A program made the translations under genes and the position numbers. From Richelia sinica FACHB-800 (lineage in GTDB: Bacteria > Cyanobacteriota > Cyanobacteriia > Cyanobacteriales > Nostocaceae), in contig NZ_JACJTT010000012.1 of the NCBI RefSeq assembly GCF_014698825.1, forward strand, positions 1-64,000: 64,000 bases of DNA. The letters run 5' to 3'. This document shows, piece after piece, positions 19,201-27,181 of the stretch. A model generated the notes under the pieces. The model searched no databases, was not told the origin of the DNA, and worked only from the letters and a program-made list of their open reading frames with translations. Numbering within the stretch: the first letter of the stretch is position 1; every line of letters starts with the position of its first letter.

Positions 19201-20235
19201 TTACAAACCATTGAACGCAGTGGGAAACACCTATTGGAATTAATTAACGACATCTTGGATTTATCCAAAATAGAAGCTGGTCAATTGCAATTAAATTACG
19301 TACCTGTAGAAATCGGCCCTCTGTGTCAATCCAGTTTGGCATTTATTAAACAACAAGCTTTCCAAAAACGTATCCAACTTAATGTGCATATTCAACCCCA
19401 TTTGCCACAGCTGATGCTAGATGAAAGACGCATCCGGCAAGTGTTGATTAATTTACTCAATAATGCGGTGAAATTCACGCCAGAAGGTGGAAAAATCACT
19501 TTAGAAGTTTCTCACCAACGATTAGTTTCTCAACCAGAGGAGAAATTGGGGCAAGAATATATTCGCATTGCTGTGATTGATACTGGTATTGGTATTGCGT
19601 CAGAAAATCTCCAGAAACTGTTTCAACCATTCATCCAAATTGATAGTGCTCTAAATCGTCAATATGCTGGTACTGGTTTGGGGCTGTCTCTCGTCAAGCG
19701 GCTGGTAGAAGTCCATGGAGGAAAGGTTGGTGTCAGCAGTGAACTGGGTGTAGGTAGTTGTTTTACTATAGATTTACCCTGTAGCCATGTTGATGATGTC
19801 TGTACTGATTTTAGGCATCAAACAACATCTACAGCTAATTTTATTCATGATGCCATTCCAAAAGCAGCACCTCTAATTTTGCTGGCAGAAGATAATGCAG
19901 CGAATATCTTTACTGTTGCTAACTATTTAGAAGCCATTGGCTACCGGATTATCTTAGCAAAAGACGGTCAAGCAGCGATCGCTCTCACTAAAACCCAAAT
20001 GCCAGATTTGATTTTAATGGATATTCAAATGCCAGGAGTGGATGGTCTAGAGGCAATTAAGCAAATTCGATTAGACAGCAACTGCACCCATATTCCTATC
20101 ATTGCCCTGACTGCTTTAGCTATGGCAGGAGACCGGGAAAAATGTTTACAAGCTGGTGCCAATGACTATCTGACCAAACCTGTCACACTTAAGCAATTAG
20201 CCAGTCTCATTAAAGAGCTTTTAGCTGAATCATAA
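13297..20235 (+). CDS. Giant hybrid histidine kinase REC-GAF-(PAS)12-HK-REC
   Basis: 2312 aa soluble sensor. Order: REC (5-125, D59), GAF (150-315), coiled coil (TQELQASERR), about twelve PAS repeats, then HisKA/HATPase and REC. PAS starts are near 342, 476, 603, 730, 856, 978, 1124, 1251, 1378, 1504, 1640 and 1777. H1937 lies in MSHELRTPLN, the ATPase boxes are complete (to about 2160), and the last REC has D2242 in LILMDIQMP. The GAF resembles cyanobacteriochrome GAFs and keeps the candidate bilin Cys (C240), but the following His is Asp (TACDID) and no DXCF motif is present. PAS units 10 and 11 are an internal duplication (both contain WDERMYE). Its tandem paralog follows 171 bp downstream. 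The ligand and output are unknown. Confidence 0.9.
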   Translation: MAMSHYSILILEDSPEDRLSYHRYLSQDILATYDVIEAETGLEALTYLTQKQPDLILLDYQLPDIDALEFLHKLRLQFGRVEIPVIMLTGQGNEIIAVEAMKNGVQDYITKSKLSASKLCCAVHAVMEKNRLTRQIQIQEQQTQLLARTLLHIRQFWRLQEILDTAVQEVRHFLQADRVMVYQFASAVNGTIVAESVLPEWTSALGHHIPCAYWGDDHRGYGDDQVFAMSNIHNAELTACDIDFLEQFQVKAHLVVPMFLSPEARQEENIDQHLWGLLIVHQCSRTREWETHELNLLQQLAVHLAVAIQQAQLYENLQNFNASLEEKVQERTQELQASERRYRAIFDHTFHFTGLLTTEGIVLEVNQTALKFGGIQLEDVINRPFWEADWWKISPSTQEQLRQAIARAAQGEFIRYEVEVFGAENQIATIDFSLRPLHDESGQVVMLIPEGRDITEQKRLERERQAAVEALQASEAELRGLFNALVDVLIIIDQQGRYLKIIPTNVDKLYRPAAELIGKTIYEVLPSQIADLCGRAISQSLTTQQTCECEYSLQIANQELWFHANVSPISPTTVIWAARDITAAKRSEIIQRNVEQALQENQILLQVIMDSLPMAIFWKDRNSRFLGCNRQLLLDAGLSSSAEIIGKTDFDMPWREQALDYQADDRLVMESGEMKFNIEEALTKGDHQTIWLRTNKVPLRNPDGEIVGVLGSYEDITERKQIEMALQASERRYAALTTSAPVGIYRANAQGHCLYVNERWCNKTGLTPEEAAEWGWRKSLHPEDREIVEAQWQRLVQTGEPLSAEYRFVKPDGEEIWVFGQAVAEKDSQGNVIGYVGTITNITSRKQSEAALRRSEHLYRTLVDNFPNGVVVLFDHDLRYLLVGGLGLERAGLSITAMEGKTIWEIFSPPVCEMVAPLLRQALAGESVVAELPYRDRLYLGHHIPVRDENGNVIAGILMTQDITESKQAENALRDSEEKFRQFAENSRQVMLLRQIDSGELLYVNPTYEQIWQQPTQSLYDSPDSWMTHLHPDDCERIHAAYEAAAGQGLFSEEYRIIRPDGSIRWIGGRCFPIRNSAGEIYRIAAIAEDITDRKQTEQERDRLLEILEQQNHSLEAEVNQRTAELRDVIDAIPDYVFVIDRQDMRILYCNTTFSQGVCQQPREQIEGKTIFAALPQQNAENCHQQNQIIFASGERLRVQNTYYVSGNTYTFDTIKVPLKRADGEIYAIVGTSRDISAIKQLETDLHESKERFRNLVETSSDWVWEVNQFGVYTYVSPQIINVLGYTPEEVLGKTPFDLMPQAEAERVQQEFMKFLVNQAPFQCLENMNRHKDGRLITLETSGVPIFDAEQQFCGYRGMDRDITLRKLSELALRQSEARFQRIAANVPGTMYQFVLHPDGSQEFVYISDRCIELFELEPAIILKDINSVFDLIHPEDLPSLQQSIAYSAKFVQPWSWEGRLITPSGRLKWIQGISQPEKQDANGDILWDGLILDISDRKQIEIALRNLSDRLNLAIKSGQIGIWDWDIINDRLIWDERMYELYGANPSDFPGAYQAWEASLHPEDLLAARATIQQAIAGEKDCEPEFRVMWSDGTVKFIKAYAIVQRDHQGKAQRMIGINFDITESRQSEAKLQAVEIKLRNLSDRLKLAVKSAKIGIWELDLVNDSLLWDERMYEIFGVSPLHFNPSHGAWAKFENLLHPEDRAFVHRALQAAIDRDEELDTEFRIILVDGTIRIIKAYGLLKRNAQGQPQRMIGINYDITKSKQEALENKRLKERLEFVLSASPAVIYTCPAYENFDATFISDNVQDILGYTATEWLATQNFWLERIHPEDVDRVWAELSHLEGKEYHLYQYRFRHQDGNYRWIEDEFRLVRDEAGRPTEIIGYVVDISEQQAALYERELAEAQLQATNKQLAAFNEELARATRLKDEFLANMSHELRTPLNAILGISEALQEEVFGVITEKQRQGLQTIERSGKHLLELINDILDLSKIEAGQLQLNYVPVEIGPLCQSSLAFIKQQAFQKRIQLNVHIQPHLPQLMLDERRIRQVLINLLNNAVKFTPEGGKITLEVSHQRLVSQPEEKLGQEYIRIAVIDTGIGIASENLQKLFQPFIQIDSALNRQYAGTGLGLSLVKRLVEVHGGKVGVSSELGVGSCFTIDLPCSHVDDVCTDFRHQTTSTANFIHDAIPKAAPLILLAEDNAANIFTVANYLEAIGYRIILAKDGQAAIALTKTQMPDLILMDIQMPGVDGLEAIKQIRLDSNCTHIPIIALTALAMAGDREKCLQAGANDYLTKPVTLKQLASLIKELLAES

Positions 20236-20406
20236 ATTATATTGGGTTGGCAATTTTCTTTTACGTATTACTGATCTTTCTTATTTCCGTATATTCTATT
20301 TTTTGCTGATTTATTAACCAAAATTTTGCGAAAATTTGCTGTTTTAATTGATACTATATTTGATTTATATAAGATATAATTAAAATACTAAATTTGCGTA
20401 AATAAA

Positions 20407-23400
20407 ATGGTGGCAATCTCCCACTACTCCGTTCTGATTCTGGAGGATTCGCCAGAAGACCGTTCCCTATACGTCCGTTATTTAAAGCAAGATATATTAG
20501 CTACCTACAATATTATTGAAGCAGAGTGTGGGTCAGATGCTCTCAATATACTAGAGCAAATACATACAGACTTAATAATCGTAGACTATCAATTGCCAGA
20601 TATGGATGGGTTGCAATTTCTGAGGGAGTTGGAATTGCGATTTGGCAGTATGAAAACTCCTGTCATGATGTTAACTGGACAAGGAAATGAAGCGATTGCC
20701 GCTCAGTCCATCAAAAGTGGTGCTCAGGACTATTTAATTAAAGGTAAACTCACAGCTTCTGGCCTTTGTCGTGCTGTACACACGGTCTTGGAAAAGGCTT
20801 GTTTGACCCAGCAAATCTGGATTCAGGATCAACAACAAAAGATCATCACAGCAATTGCTCTACGCATCCGGCAATTTTTAAATTTAGAGGAAATCCTGCA
20901 AACAGCCGTTCAAGAGGTCAGAGAAGTTCTGCGGGCAGATCGGGTGATAGTTTACCAGTTTGATGCTCAAATGAACGGAACCATTGTGGCTGAGTCAGTC
21001 CTACCCCAGTGGACTAAATCTCTGAATTTTCAAATTGAGGATACTTGCTTTCGAGAACATCAAGGCACAGCCTATGTGCAAGGGAAAGTTCTTGCCATCT
21101 CCGATATTTATCAGAGTGGACTCAGTGATTGTCATATCCAATTACTAGAAAAATTTGCAGTCAAAGCCAATTTGGTAGTACCGATATTGGTGAATATTGA
21201 AGCAACTGAACAGCAAAATTCTACCCATCAACTTTGGGGCTTATTGATTGCCCACCAATGCAGCAGAACTTGTGAGTGGAAAACCCATGAATCTGAGCTA
21301 CTCCAACAACTATCTGTGCATATGGCTGTGGCTATTAAACAAGCCGAACTGTATGAAAATCTCCAATATCTTAATGCTTCTCTAGAACAGAAGGTACAAG
21401 AACGGACGCAGGAACTACAAGCCAGCGAGCGGCGATTCCGAGCAATTTTTAATCAGACCTTTCACTTTACTGGACTACTGACCACAGAGGGAATTTTACT
21501 AGAAGCTAACCAGACAGCTTTAAACTTTGGTGGTATACGACTAGAAGATGTCATTAATCGACCCTTTTGGGAAGCTGGCTGGTGGAAAATTTCCCCATCT
21601 ACCCAGGAACAATTACGGCAAGCGATCGCTCGTGCAGCCCAAGGAGAGTTTATTCGCTACGAAGTAGAGGTATTCGGTGCAGGGAATGAAATCAGCACCA
21701 TCGACTTTTCTCTGCGTCCCCTCCATGATGAATTTGGACAAGTCGTTATGCTTATTCCTGAGGGTCGAGATATTAGTGAACGTAAGCAAGCAGAATTGGC
21801 CCTGCAACAACTCAATCAAGAATTAGAAAATAGAGTCAGCCAACGGACTGCCGCTTTGCGTGAGAGTGAACAACGTTTTGCAACTTTAGCGGCAACAGCA
21901 CCAGTAGGTATCTTCCGATTCGACTTAGATAGTAACTGTATTTATGTCAATCATTACTGGTCAAAAATGACTGGTAGAGAAGCTATAGCAGCCTTAGAAA
22001 AAGGTTGGATTGAAACCCTGCACCCAGAAGATCGGGAACGTATTCTTCAAGATTGGCAACAAGGATCTAAACTGAAAACAGAGTATCAAAATGAAGGCAG
22101 ATTTCTTCAACCAGACGGCACAGTGGTTTGGTTTTACTGCCAAGTCATACCGGAAACTGACAGTGAAGGCAATATCATCAGTTATATCGGTACTCTGACA
22201 GATATCACCGCCCTCAAACAAGCACAAGCACAACTCCGCAATTTGTCAGACCGATTACAAATAGCCGTTAACTCTGGTCAAATGGGGATTTGGGAGTTTG
22301 ATTTAATCAACAACTCCTCCCTTTGGGATGAGCGGATGTATGAACTTTTTGGAGTTTCTCCCCTCAACTTTGACCTCAGTCAGGGGGTCTGGGAAAAATT
22401 TGAAAAATTAATCCATCCCGATGACAAAGTGGCTGTGCGCGAAATTTTTCAAGAAGTCATTGCCCAGGGAAAAGAACTAGATATTGAGTTCAGAATCATC
22501 TTACCTGATGACAATATTCGCATCATCAAAGGTTACGGAGTCATTCAGCAGACTTACCAAGGGCAGCCCCAAAGAATGATTGGTATTAACTTTGATATTA
22601 CTGATAGCCGACTCAAACAACTGGAAAATCAACAACTCAAAGAACGTTTAGAGTTTGTCCTCTCAGCCAGTCCGGCAATTGTTTATACCAGTCCAATATC
22701 TGAAAACTTTACTCCCACCTTTATCAGTGAAAATGTGCATCATATTTTAGGCCACACAGCCACAGAAGTCATGATGCAACCCAACTTCTGGGTTAATCAC
22801 ATTCACCCAGAAGATTTAGCCCTGATGTTACACAACTTATCCCAACTAGAAGCAAAAGAATATCAACAATACCAATATCGTTTTTTGCATCAAGACGGCA
22901 GTTACCGTTGGGTAGAAGATGTGTTCCACGTTGTGCGAGATGAGAGGGGAAAACCTACAGAAATTATTGGTTATATTTTCGATATTACCGAAAAGCAAGC
23001 CGCATTACAGGAACGTGAAATAGCAGAAGCAGCCTTGCGATTAAGTGAAGAACGTCTACTGTTAGCCTTGGAAGCTTCTGGAGATGGATTATGGGATTGG
23101 AATATAATTACTAACGAACTATATCTCAGCCCTGAATGGCTGGGAATGCTCGATTTTGAGGTGGGTGAATTACCAGGACATGTGAGCACCTGGGAAAAAT
23201 TAGTTCACCCTGAAGATATGCCCTATGTGCTAGAACGACTCAATGCTCACCTTCGAGATGGTTCTCAATCCTATAAACTCAATTATCGAGTCAGAACTAA
23301 ATCAGGTACATATCGGTGGATTTCTAACTATGGTAAGGCTGTAGTTCGTGATCAACAGGGGAATCCTTTGCGGATGATTGGTACTCATCGGGATATTTCT

Positions 23401-24651
23401 GAAACTAAAAAGGTGGAGTCAGAATTACGCCAAGCTAATGAGCAATTAGCCATTTCTAATGAAGAACTAGCTCGTGCCACCCGTCTCAAAGATGAGTTTC
23501 TGGCGAATATGAGCCATGAGCTACGCACCCCACTCAATGCCATTCTCGGTCTATCAGAAGCTTTGCAAGCTGAGGCATTTGGGGTAATTAATGACAAACA
23601 ACAACAGAGTTTGCAAACTATAGAACGTAGTGGTCAGCATTTGTTGGAATTAATTAACGACATTCTGGATTTATCGAAAATAGAAGCTGGTCAATTGACA
23701 TTAAACTATGCCCCCACAGCTATCAGTCCTCTATGTCAATCTAGTTTGGCATTTATTAAACAGCAAGCCTTGCAAAAACATATCCAGCTGGAGGTAAAAA
23801 TTCCACCTCATTTACCAGTATTACTGCTAGATGAACGGCGGATTCGCCAGGTATTGATTAACTTACTGACTAATGCTGTCAAGTTCACACCAGAAGGTGG
23901 TCGAATCACTTTAGAAGTGAGCCAGGAAAAAGTTCCTTCAGAAATAAATATCACATCCTACCGGGATTTTATTCGCCTTGCTGTCATTGATACAGGTATT
24001 GGCATTCCCCAGGAAAGTCTCCGTAAATTATTTCAGCCTTTTGTGCAAATTGATAGTTCCTTAAACCGTAAGTATGAGGGAACTGGTTTGGGGCTTTCTC
24101 TGGTGAAGCGGATTGTGGAAATACATGGAGGAAAGGTTGGTGTCAGCAGTCAACTAGGTGTAGGTAGCTGCTTTACTGTGGATTTACCCTGTGGCTATCT
24201 CTGTGATGTTTCCCCTGAAGCTGTACCTCAAGCACTATCATCGAAGATTCAGGCCCCAGTGAAAGAAATAGCAAAGTGTTCTCCACTCATCTTGCTAGCA
24301 GAAGATAACCCAGCCAATATTTTTACTATTTCTGGTTATTTAGAAGCCATAGGATATCGGATCATCCTAGCGAAAAACGGCCGAGAAGCGATCGCTCTGG
24401 TGAAAGAGCAAGTGCCAGACTTGATATTAATGGATATCCAAATGCCGGAAGTAGACGGTTTAGAAGCCATCAAGCAAATTAGAGACGATGCAAAATTCAC
24501 CCAGATCCCGATTATTGCCCTCACAGCCCTAGCTATGCCAGGAGATCAGGAAAAATGTTTAGCTGTAGGAGCGAATGAATATCTCCCTAAACCCGTCAAA
24601 CTCAAGCAATTGGGAATGCTGATCAAAGAGCTTTTAGCGGGTATGGTATGA
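20407..24651 (+). CDS. Hybrid histidine kinase REC-GAF(CBCR)-(PAS)5-HK-REC
   Basis: 1414 aa paralog of the preceding gene. Order: REC (D60), GAF (about 152-318), PAS near 342, 489, 608, 748 and 877, HisKA with H1037, HATPase (NLLTNAVKF, DTGIGIP, GTGLGLSLVK), and REC with D1343. The GAF has the cyanobacteriochrome hallmarks: the canonical chromophore Cys-His pair (C242-H243 in GLSDCHIQLLEKF, followed by ANLVVPI) and D212-T-C214-F, the DXCF motif whose second Cys forms a reversible thioether in blue/green-type photoreceptors. It is therefore predicted to be a light-sensing kinase. Its N-terminal half and kinase end match the larger neighbour closely; the fifth PAS has no counterpart there. Chromophore binding is inferred, not shown. 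Confidence 0.9.
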   Translation: MVAISHYSVLILEDSPEDRSLYVRYLKQDILATYNIIEAECGSDALNILEQIHTDLIIVDYQLPDMDGLQFLRELELRFGSMKTPVMMLTGQGNEAIAAQSIKSGAQDYLIKGKLTASGLCRAVHTVLEKACLTQQIWIQDQQQKIITAIALRIRQFLNLEEILQTAVQEVREVLRADRVIVYQFDAQMNGTIVAESVLPQWTKSLNFQIEDTCFREHQGTAYVQGKVLAISDIYQSGLSDCHIQLLEKFAVKANLVVPILVNIEATEQQNSTHQLWGLLIAHQCSRTCEWKTHESELLQQLSVHMAVAIKQAELYENLQYLNASLEQKVQERTQELQASERRFRAIFNQTFHFTGLLTTEGILLEANQTALNFGGIRLEDVINRPFWEAGWWKISPSTQEQLRQAIARAAQGEFIRYEVEVFGAGNEISTIDFSLRPLHDEFGQVVMLIPEGRDISERKQAELALQQLNQELENRVSQRTAALRESEQRFATLAATAPVGIFRFDLDSNCIYVNHYWSKMTGREAIAALEKGWIETLHPEDRERILQDWQQGSKLKTEYQNEGRFLQPDGTVVWFYCQVIPETDSEGNIISYIGTLTDITALKQAQAQLRNLSDRLQIAVNSGQMGIWEFDLINNSSLWDERMYELFGVSPLNFDLSQGVWEKFEKLIHPDDKVAVREIFQEVIAQGKELDIEFRIILPDDNIRIIKGYGVIQQTYQGQPQRMIGINFDITDSRLKQLENQQLKERLEFVLSASPAIVYTSPISENFTPTFISENVHHILGHTATEVMMQPNFWVNHIHPEDLALMLHNLSQLEAKEYQQYQYRFLHQDGSYRWVEDVFHVVRDERGKPTEIIGYIFDITEKQAALQEREIAEAALRLSEERLLLALEASGDGLWDWNIITNELYLSPEWLGMLDFEVGELPGHVSTWEKLVHPEDMPYVLERLNAHLRDGSQSYKLNYRVRTKSGTYRWISNYGKAVVRDQQGNPLRMIGTHRDISETKKVESELRQANEQLAISNEELARATRLKDEFLANMSHELRTPLNAILGLSEALQAEAFGVINDKQQQSLQTIERSGQHLLELINDILDLSKIEAGQLTLNYAPTAISPLCQSSLAFIKQQALQKHIQLEVKIPPHLPVLLLDERRIRQVLINLLTNAVKFTPEGGRITLEVSQEKVPSEINITSYRDFIRLAVIDTGIGIPQESLRKLFQPFVQIDSSLNRKYEGTGLGLSLVKRIVEIHGGKVGVSSQLGVGSCFTVDLPCGYLCDVSPEAVPQALSSKIQAPVKEIAKCSPLILLAEDNPANIFTISGYLEAIGYRIILAKNGREAIALVKEQVPDLILMDIQMPEVDGLEAIKQIRDDAKFTQIPIIALTALAMPGDQEKCLAVGANEYLPKPVKLKQLGMLIKELLAGMV

Positions 24652-24709
24652 GCAAATACCCAAAGTCTCTTACAATTCCTTTGATGACTGAAAACATAGT
24701 TGGGGAATT

Positions 24710-25543
24710 ATGACTAATCAAAGTATCCCAGTGATTATCAATGGTGCCGCCGGCAAGATGGGCCGGGAAGTAATCAAAGCAGTGGCTAGCGCACCAGATA
24801 TGATGTTAATGGGTGCTATTGACACCTCTGGTGAACACCAAGGTAAGGATGCAGGGGAGTTGGCAGGTTTAAGTGAAGCTTTGGAAGTGCCAATTACCAA
24901 TCAACTAGAGCCAATGTTGGGGTATGTAGCGGGAGAAAGACAGCTAGCACCAGGGGTAATAGTAGACTTTACTCACCCTGATTCAGTTTATGACAACATT
25001 CGTAGTGCGATCGCTTACGGTATTCGTCCAGTGGTCGGAACCACAGGTTTAAGCCCTGAACAAATCAAAGATTTAGCCGATTTTGCCGAAAAAGCTAGTA
25101 CAGGCTGCTTAATTATCCCTAACTTCTCCATTGGGATGGTACTGCTGCAACAAGCTGCAATTACCGCTTCCCAATATTTTGACCATGTAGAAATTATCGA
25201 ACTGCACCACAACCAAAAAGCCGATGCACCCAGTGGTACAGCCATTCAAACTGCCCAACTATTGGCAGAAATGGGTAAAACCTTCAACCCCCCCCAAGTA
25301 GAAGAAACAGAAAAAATCCCTGGAGCTAGAGGCTCTTTAGCCGAAGAAGGAATTAGAATTCATAGTGTGCGTCTACCAGGATTAATTGCCCATCAGGAGG
25401 TGATTTTTGGCGCACCAGGACAAATTTACACCTTACGTCATGATACTAGCGATCGCTCCTGCTACATGCCCGGAGTTCTACTGGCAATTCGTAAAGCAAT
25501 CCAGTTAAAGTCTTTAGTATATGGATTAGAAAAAATTCTGTAA
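24710..25543 (+). CDS. dapB: 4-hydroxy-tetrahydrodipicolinate reductase DapB
   Basis: 277 aa, normal DapB length. Reduces 4-hydroxy-tetrahydrodipicolinate with NAD(P)H in lysine/diaminopimelate biosynthesis (cytosol). The Rossmann motif [11 protein letters not shown] is at the N terminus. The substrate-binding/catalytic segment [15 protein letters not shown] carries the paired His and the Lys, and [15 protein letters not shown] plus LRHDTSDR near the C terminus are typical. It lies 58 nt after the kinase stop on the same strand but is unlikely to be functionally linked. Confidence 0.95.
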   Translation: MTNQSIPVIINGAAGKMGREVIKAVASAPDMMLMGAIDTSGEHQGKDAGELAGLSEALEVPITNQLEPMLGYVAGERQLAPGVIVDFTHPDSVYDNIRSAIAYGIRPVVGTTGLSPEQIKDLADFAEKASTGCLIIPNFSIGMVLLQQAAITASQYFDHVEIIELHHNQKADAPSGTAIQTAQLLAEMGKTFNPPQVEETEKIPGARGSLAEEGIRIHSVRLPGLIAHQEVIFGAPGQIYTLRHDTSDRSCYMPGVLLAIRKAIQLKSLVYGLEKIL

Positions 25544-25554
25544 TTATCTAGGCC

Positions 25555-25585
25555 ACTAATTATCTACTTGCTGCTGATAATTAGT
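25555..25585 (+). terminator. Hairpin downstream of dapB
   Basis: ACTAATTATC (25555-25564) pairs perfectly with GATAATTAGT (25576-25585), loop 11 nt. No T run follows, so it is a weak or factor-dependent terminator candidate, or an mRNA-stabilising hairpin. Confidence 0.4.
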
Positions 25586-25620
25586 CCTTCCCATCACTCA
25601 CCAACCATAACCCAGCATAG

Positions 25621-26325
25621 ATGTTAGTTCCTCTGACTCGCCAAAAATTTGAACAACTTATCCCCCTCATTGCCACTGGGCCACAGTACAAATATTACTG
25701 GGGGAAGTTCGCCAATTTTTTGCAGCGACTGTTAGTTTCTGTAGTTGCTGTAGTTGTGCTTTTACTAGTCAAAATATTATTTAGACTTGACTTTGGCCCT
25801 ATTATTTTTGTTTGTGGCGTATTTGCGGCTTTGTTTTGGCTCTGGTATCCCATCTTTCTTGCCAGTATCCGCAATGCTAAATGTCGCCGTTATAAATATA
25901 GTGGCTTCTTTCGTGGACGCATTCTCAACTGGTGGATCACAGATAAGTTGATTGGCAAGCAAGAAACCGTTAACAATAAAGGTGAGTTGGTTATTATTGA
26001 AAACCGGGAAAAACGTATTAACTTAGAAGTGGGTGACGACACAGGATTTAGCATTGAATTTGATGCACCACTGCGTCCCGCCCATAAAGCCATTACTCGC
26101 GGTCAAGTCGCAGAAATGATAGTCATGTCAAATCGCTCTGATTTGAGTCGAATTGACGAATTTACTAACATATATATTCCTAGCCGTGATATTTGGATAA
26201 GTGACTATCCTTACTTGCGTCAAGATTTTTTCAATGAAGTGAGCCAACGTTTACGGGATAACAGACCGGATAATTCTCGTCGCCGCCGTTCACAAAGACA
26301 AAGAGAAAGAGACGAAGAGGATTAA
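25621..26325 (+). CDS. Conserved cyanobacterial membrane protein of unknown function
   Basis: 234 aa. Two adjacent transmembrane helices lie at about 38-57 and 60-82 (LLVSVVAVVVLLLVKILF; GPIIFVCGVFAALFWLWYP). A soluble domain of about 130 residues follows (IIENREKRINLEVGDDTG, FTNIYIPSRDIWISDYPYL), then a highly charged tail of Arg/Asp/Glu repeats (SRRRRSQRQRERDEED). I do not recognise a functional family. The tail could bind nucleic acid or acidic lipid; that is conjecture. It lies 77 nt after dapB and is followed by a perfect hairpin. Confidence 0.75.
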   Translation: MLVPLTRQKFEQLIPLIATGPQYKYYWGKFANFLQRLLVSVVAVVVLLLVKILFRLDFGPIIFVCGVFAALFWLWYPIFLASIRNAKCRRYKYSGFFRGRILNWWITDKLIGKQETVNNKGELVIIENREKRINLEVGDDTGFSIEFDAPLRPAHKAITRGQVAEMIVMSNRSDLSRIDEFTNIYIPSRDIWISDYPYLRQDFFNEVSQRLRDNRPDNSRRRRSQRQRERDEED

Positions 26326-26411
26326 TTCCAGTCATACTCATACGGGATTTGGGACTTTAGAGGATGTTTGAAAAGTCCTTGGTGATATACAAAGACTTTT
26401 GAGCCTAGAAT

Positions 26412-26432
26412 CCCCCGAATTCTATTCGGGGG
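26412..26432. terminator. Bidirectional hairpin between convergent genes
   Basis: CCCCCGAAT (26412-26420) and ATTCGGGGG (26424-26432) form a perfect 9-bp stem with a 3-nt loop between the stop of the membrane-protein gene (plus) and the end of cobH (minus). Its GC-rich stem and position fit a terminator serving both genes, although T runs are poor on both sides. Confidence 0.65.
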
Positions 26433-26449
26433 AGTATGTCAAAAATCTC

Positions 26450-27079
26450 TTATACCCCTCCGCTGTGGTCTTGTCCATAGGCTTGCCAAGCCAAATCTAC
26501 TAATCCGTCCACAATAGCAGCACCAACCACCGCATTGCCCTTGCGCCCTAGAATAGTAATATTCGGCACTAATGAATCTTGTAAACGTTCCTTGGCAATA
26601 TCTACATTGATAAATCCTACAGGTGTAGCAATTACTAAAGCAGGGCGAATTTCCTCAGCTTGGATTAAATCAATCAGTGCCGTGAGAGCAGTTTGTGATT
26701 GACCAATGACAAATATGCCCTCTGGATAACGCCTAGCTAAGGTCTCAATGCCCCAAGCCGCGCGAGTTTTTTCCTTTTGTGGGCGAGTCAATGCCTCCAT
26801 GCTGCAATAAACTGGATTCGCAAAAGTATTTTGAATATCAGAGGCTATACCTACCTGCACCATGGGAACATCCACTACTATCGTGGTACGTGCTGCTAGG
26901 GCAGCGGCACCAGCTTGTAAAGCATGTTCCGAAAAATGTATTAAGGATTTATACTCAAAGTCGCATGTGGCGTAAATCACTCGCCGCACAATTTCATACT
27001 CTGCGGGTGAGAAGACATGATCGCCAATCTCATTATCAATGATTGCCAAGGTTTGAGCATCAGTTACGTGCCATTCCAT
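26450..27079 (-). CDS. cobH: Precorrin-8X methylmutase CobH/CbiC
   Basis: About 209 aa. Isomerises precorrin-8X to hydrogenobyrinate (or the cobalt analogue), moving the C-11 methyl to C-12, in cobalamin biosynthesis. Family features: FSPAEYEIVRRVIYATCDFEY, HFSEHALQAGAAAL with the catalytic-region His, VDVPMVQVGI, and TPVGFINVDIAKERL. The longest frame starts with TTG at 27097; ATG codons at 27085 and 27079 are more likely, and 27079 (MEWHVTDAQ) fits homologs. No cobalamin riboswitch is seen just upstream, unlike cobK. Confidence 0.9.
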   Translation of the reverse strand: MEWHVTDAQTLAIIDNEIGDHVFSPAEYEIVRRVIYATCDFEYKSLIHFSEHALQAGAAALAARTTIVVDVPMVQVGIASDIQNTFANPVYCSMEALTRPQKEKTRAAWGIETLARRYPEGIFVIGQSQTALTALIDLIQAEEIRPALVIATPVGFINVDIAKERLQDSLVPNITILGRKGNAVVGAAIVDGLVDLAWQAYGQDHSGGV

Positions 27080-27181
27080 CGCCATTAAGCTTCTCAAAGA
27101 TCAGCTTTCAGCTTATCAGTTTCAGACAACACTAGGGGATGAGTATTTTAATTTTTACTACTCCAAGTGATATTTCACGAA

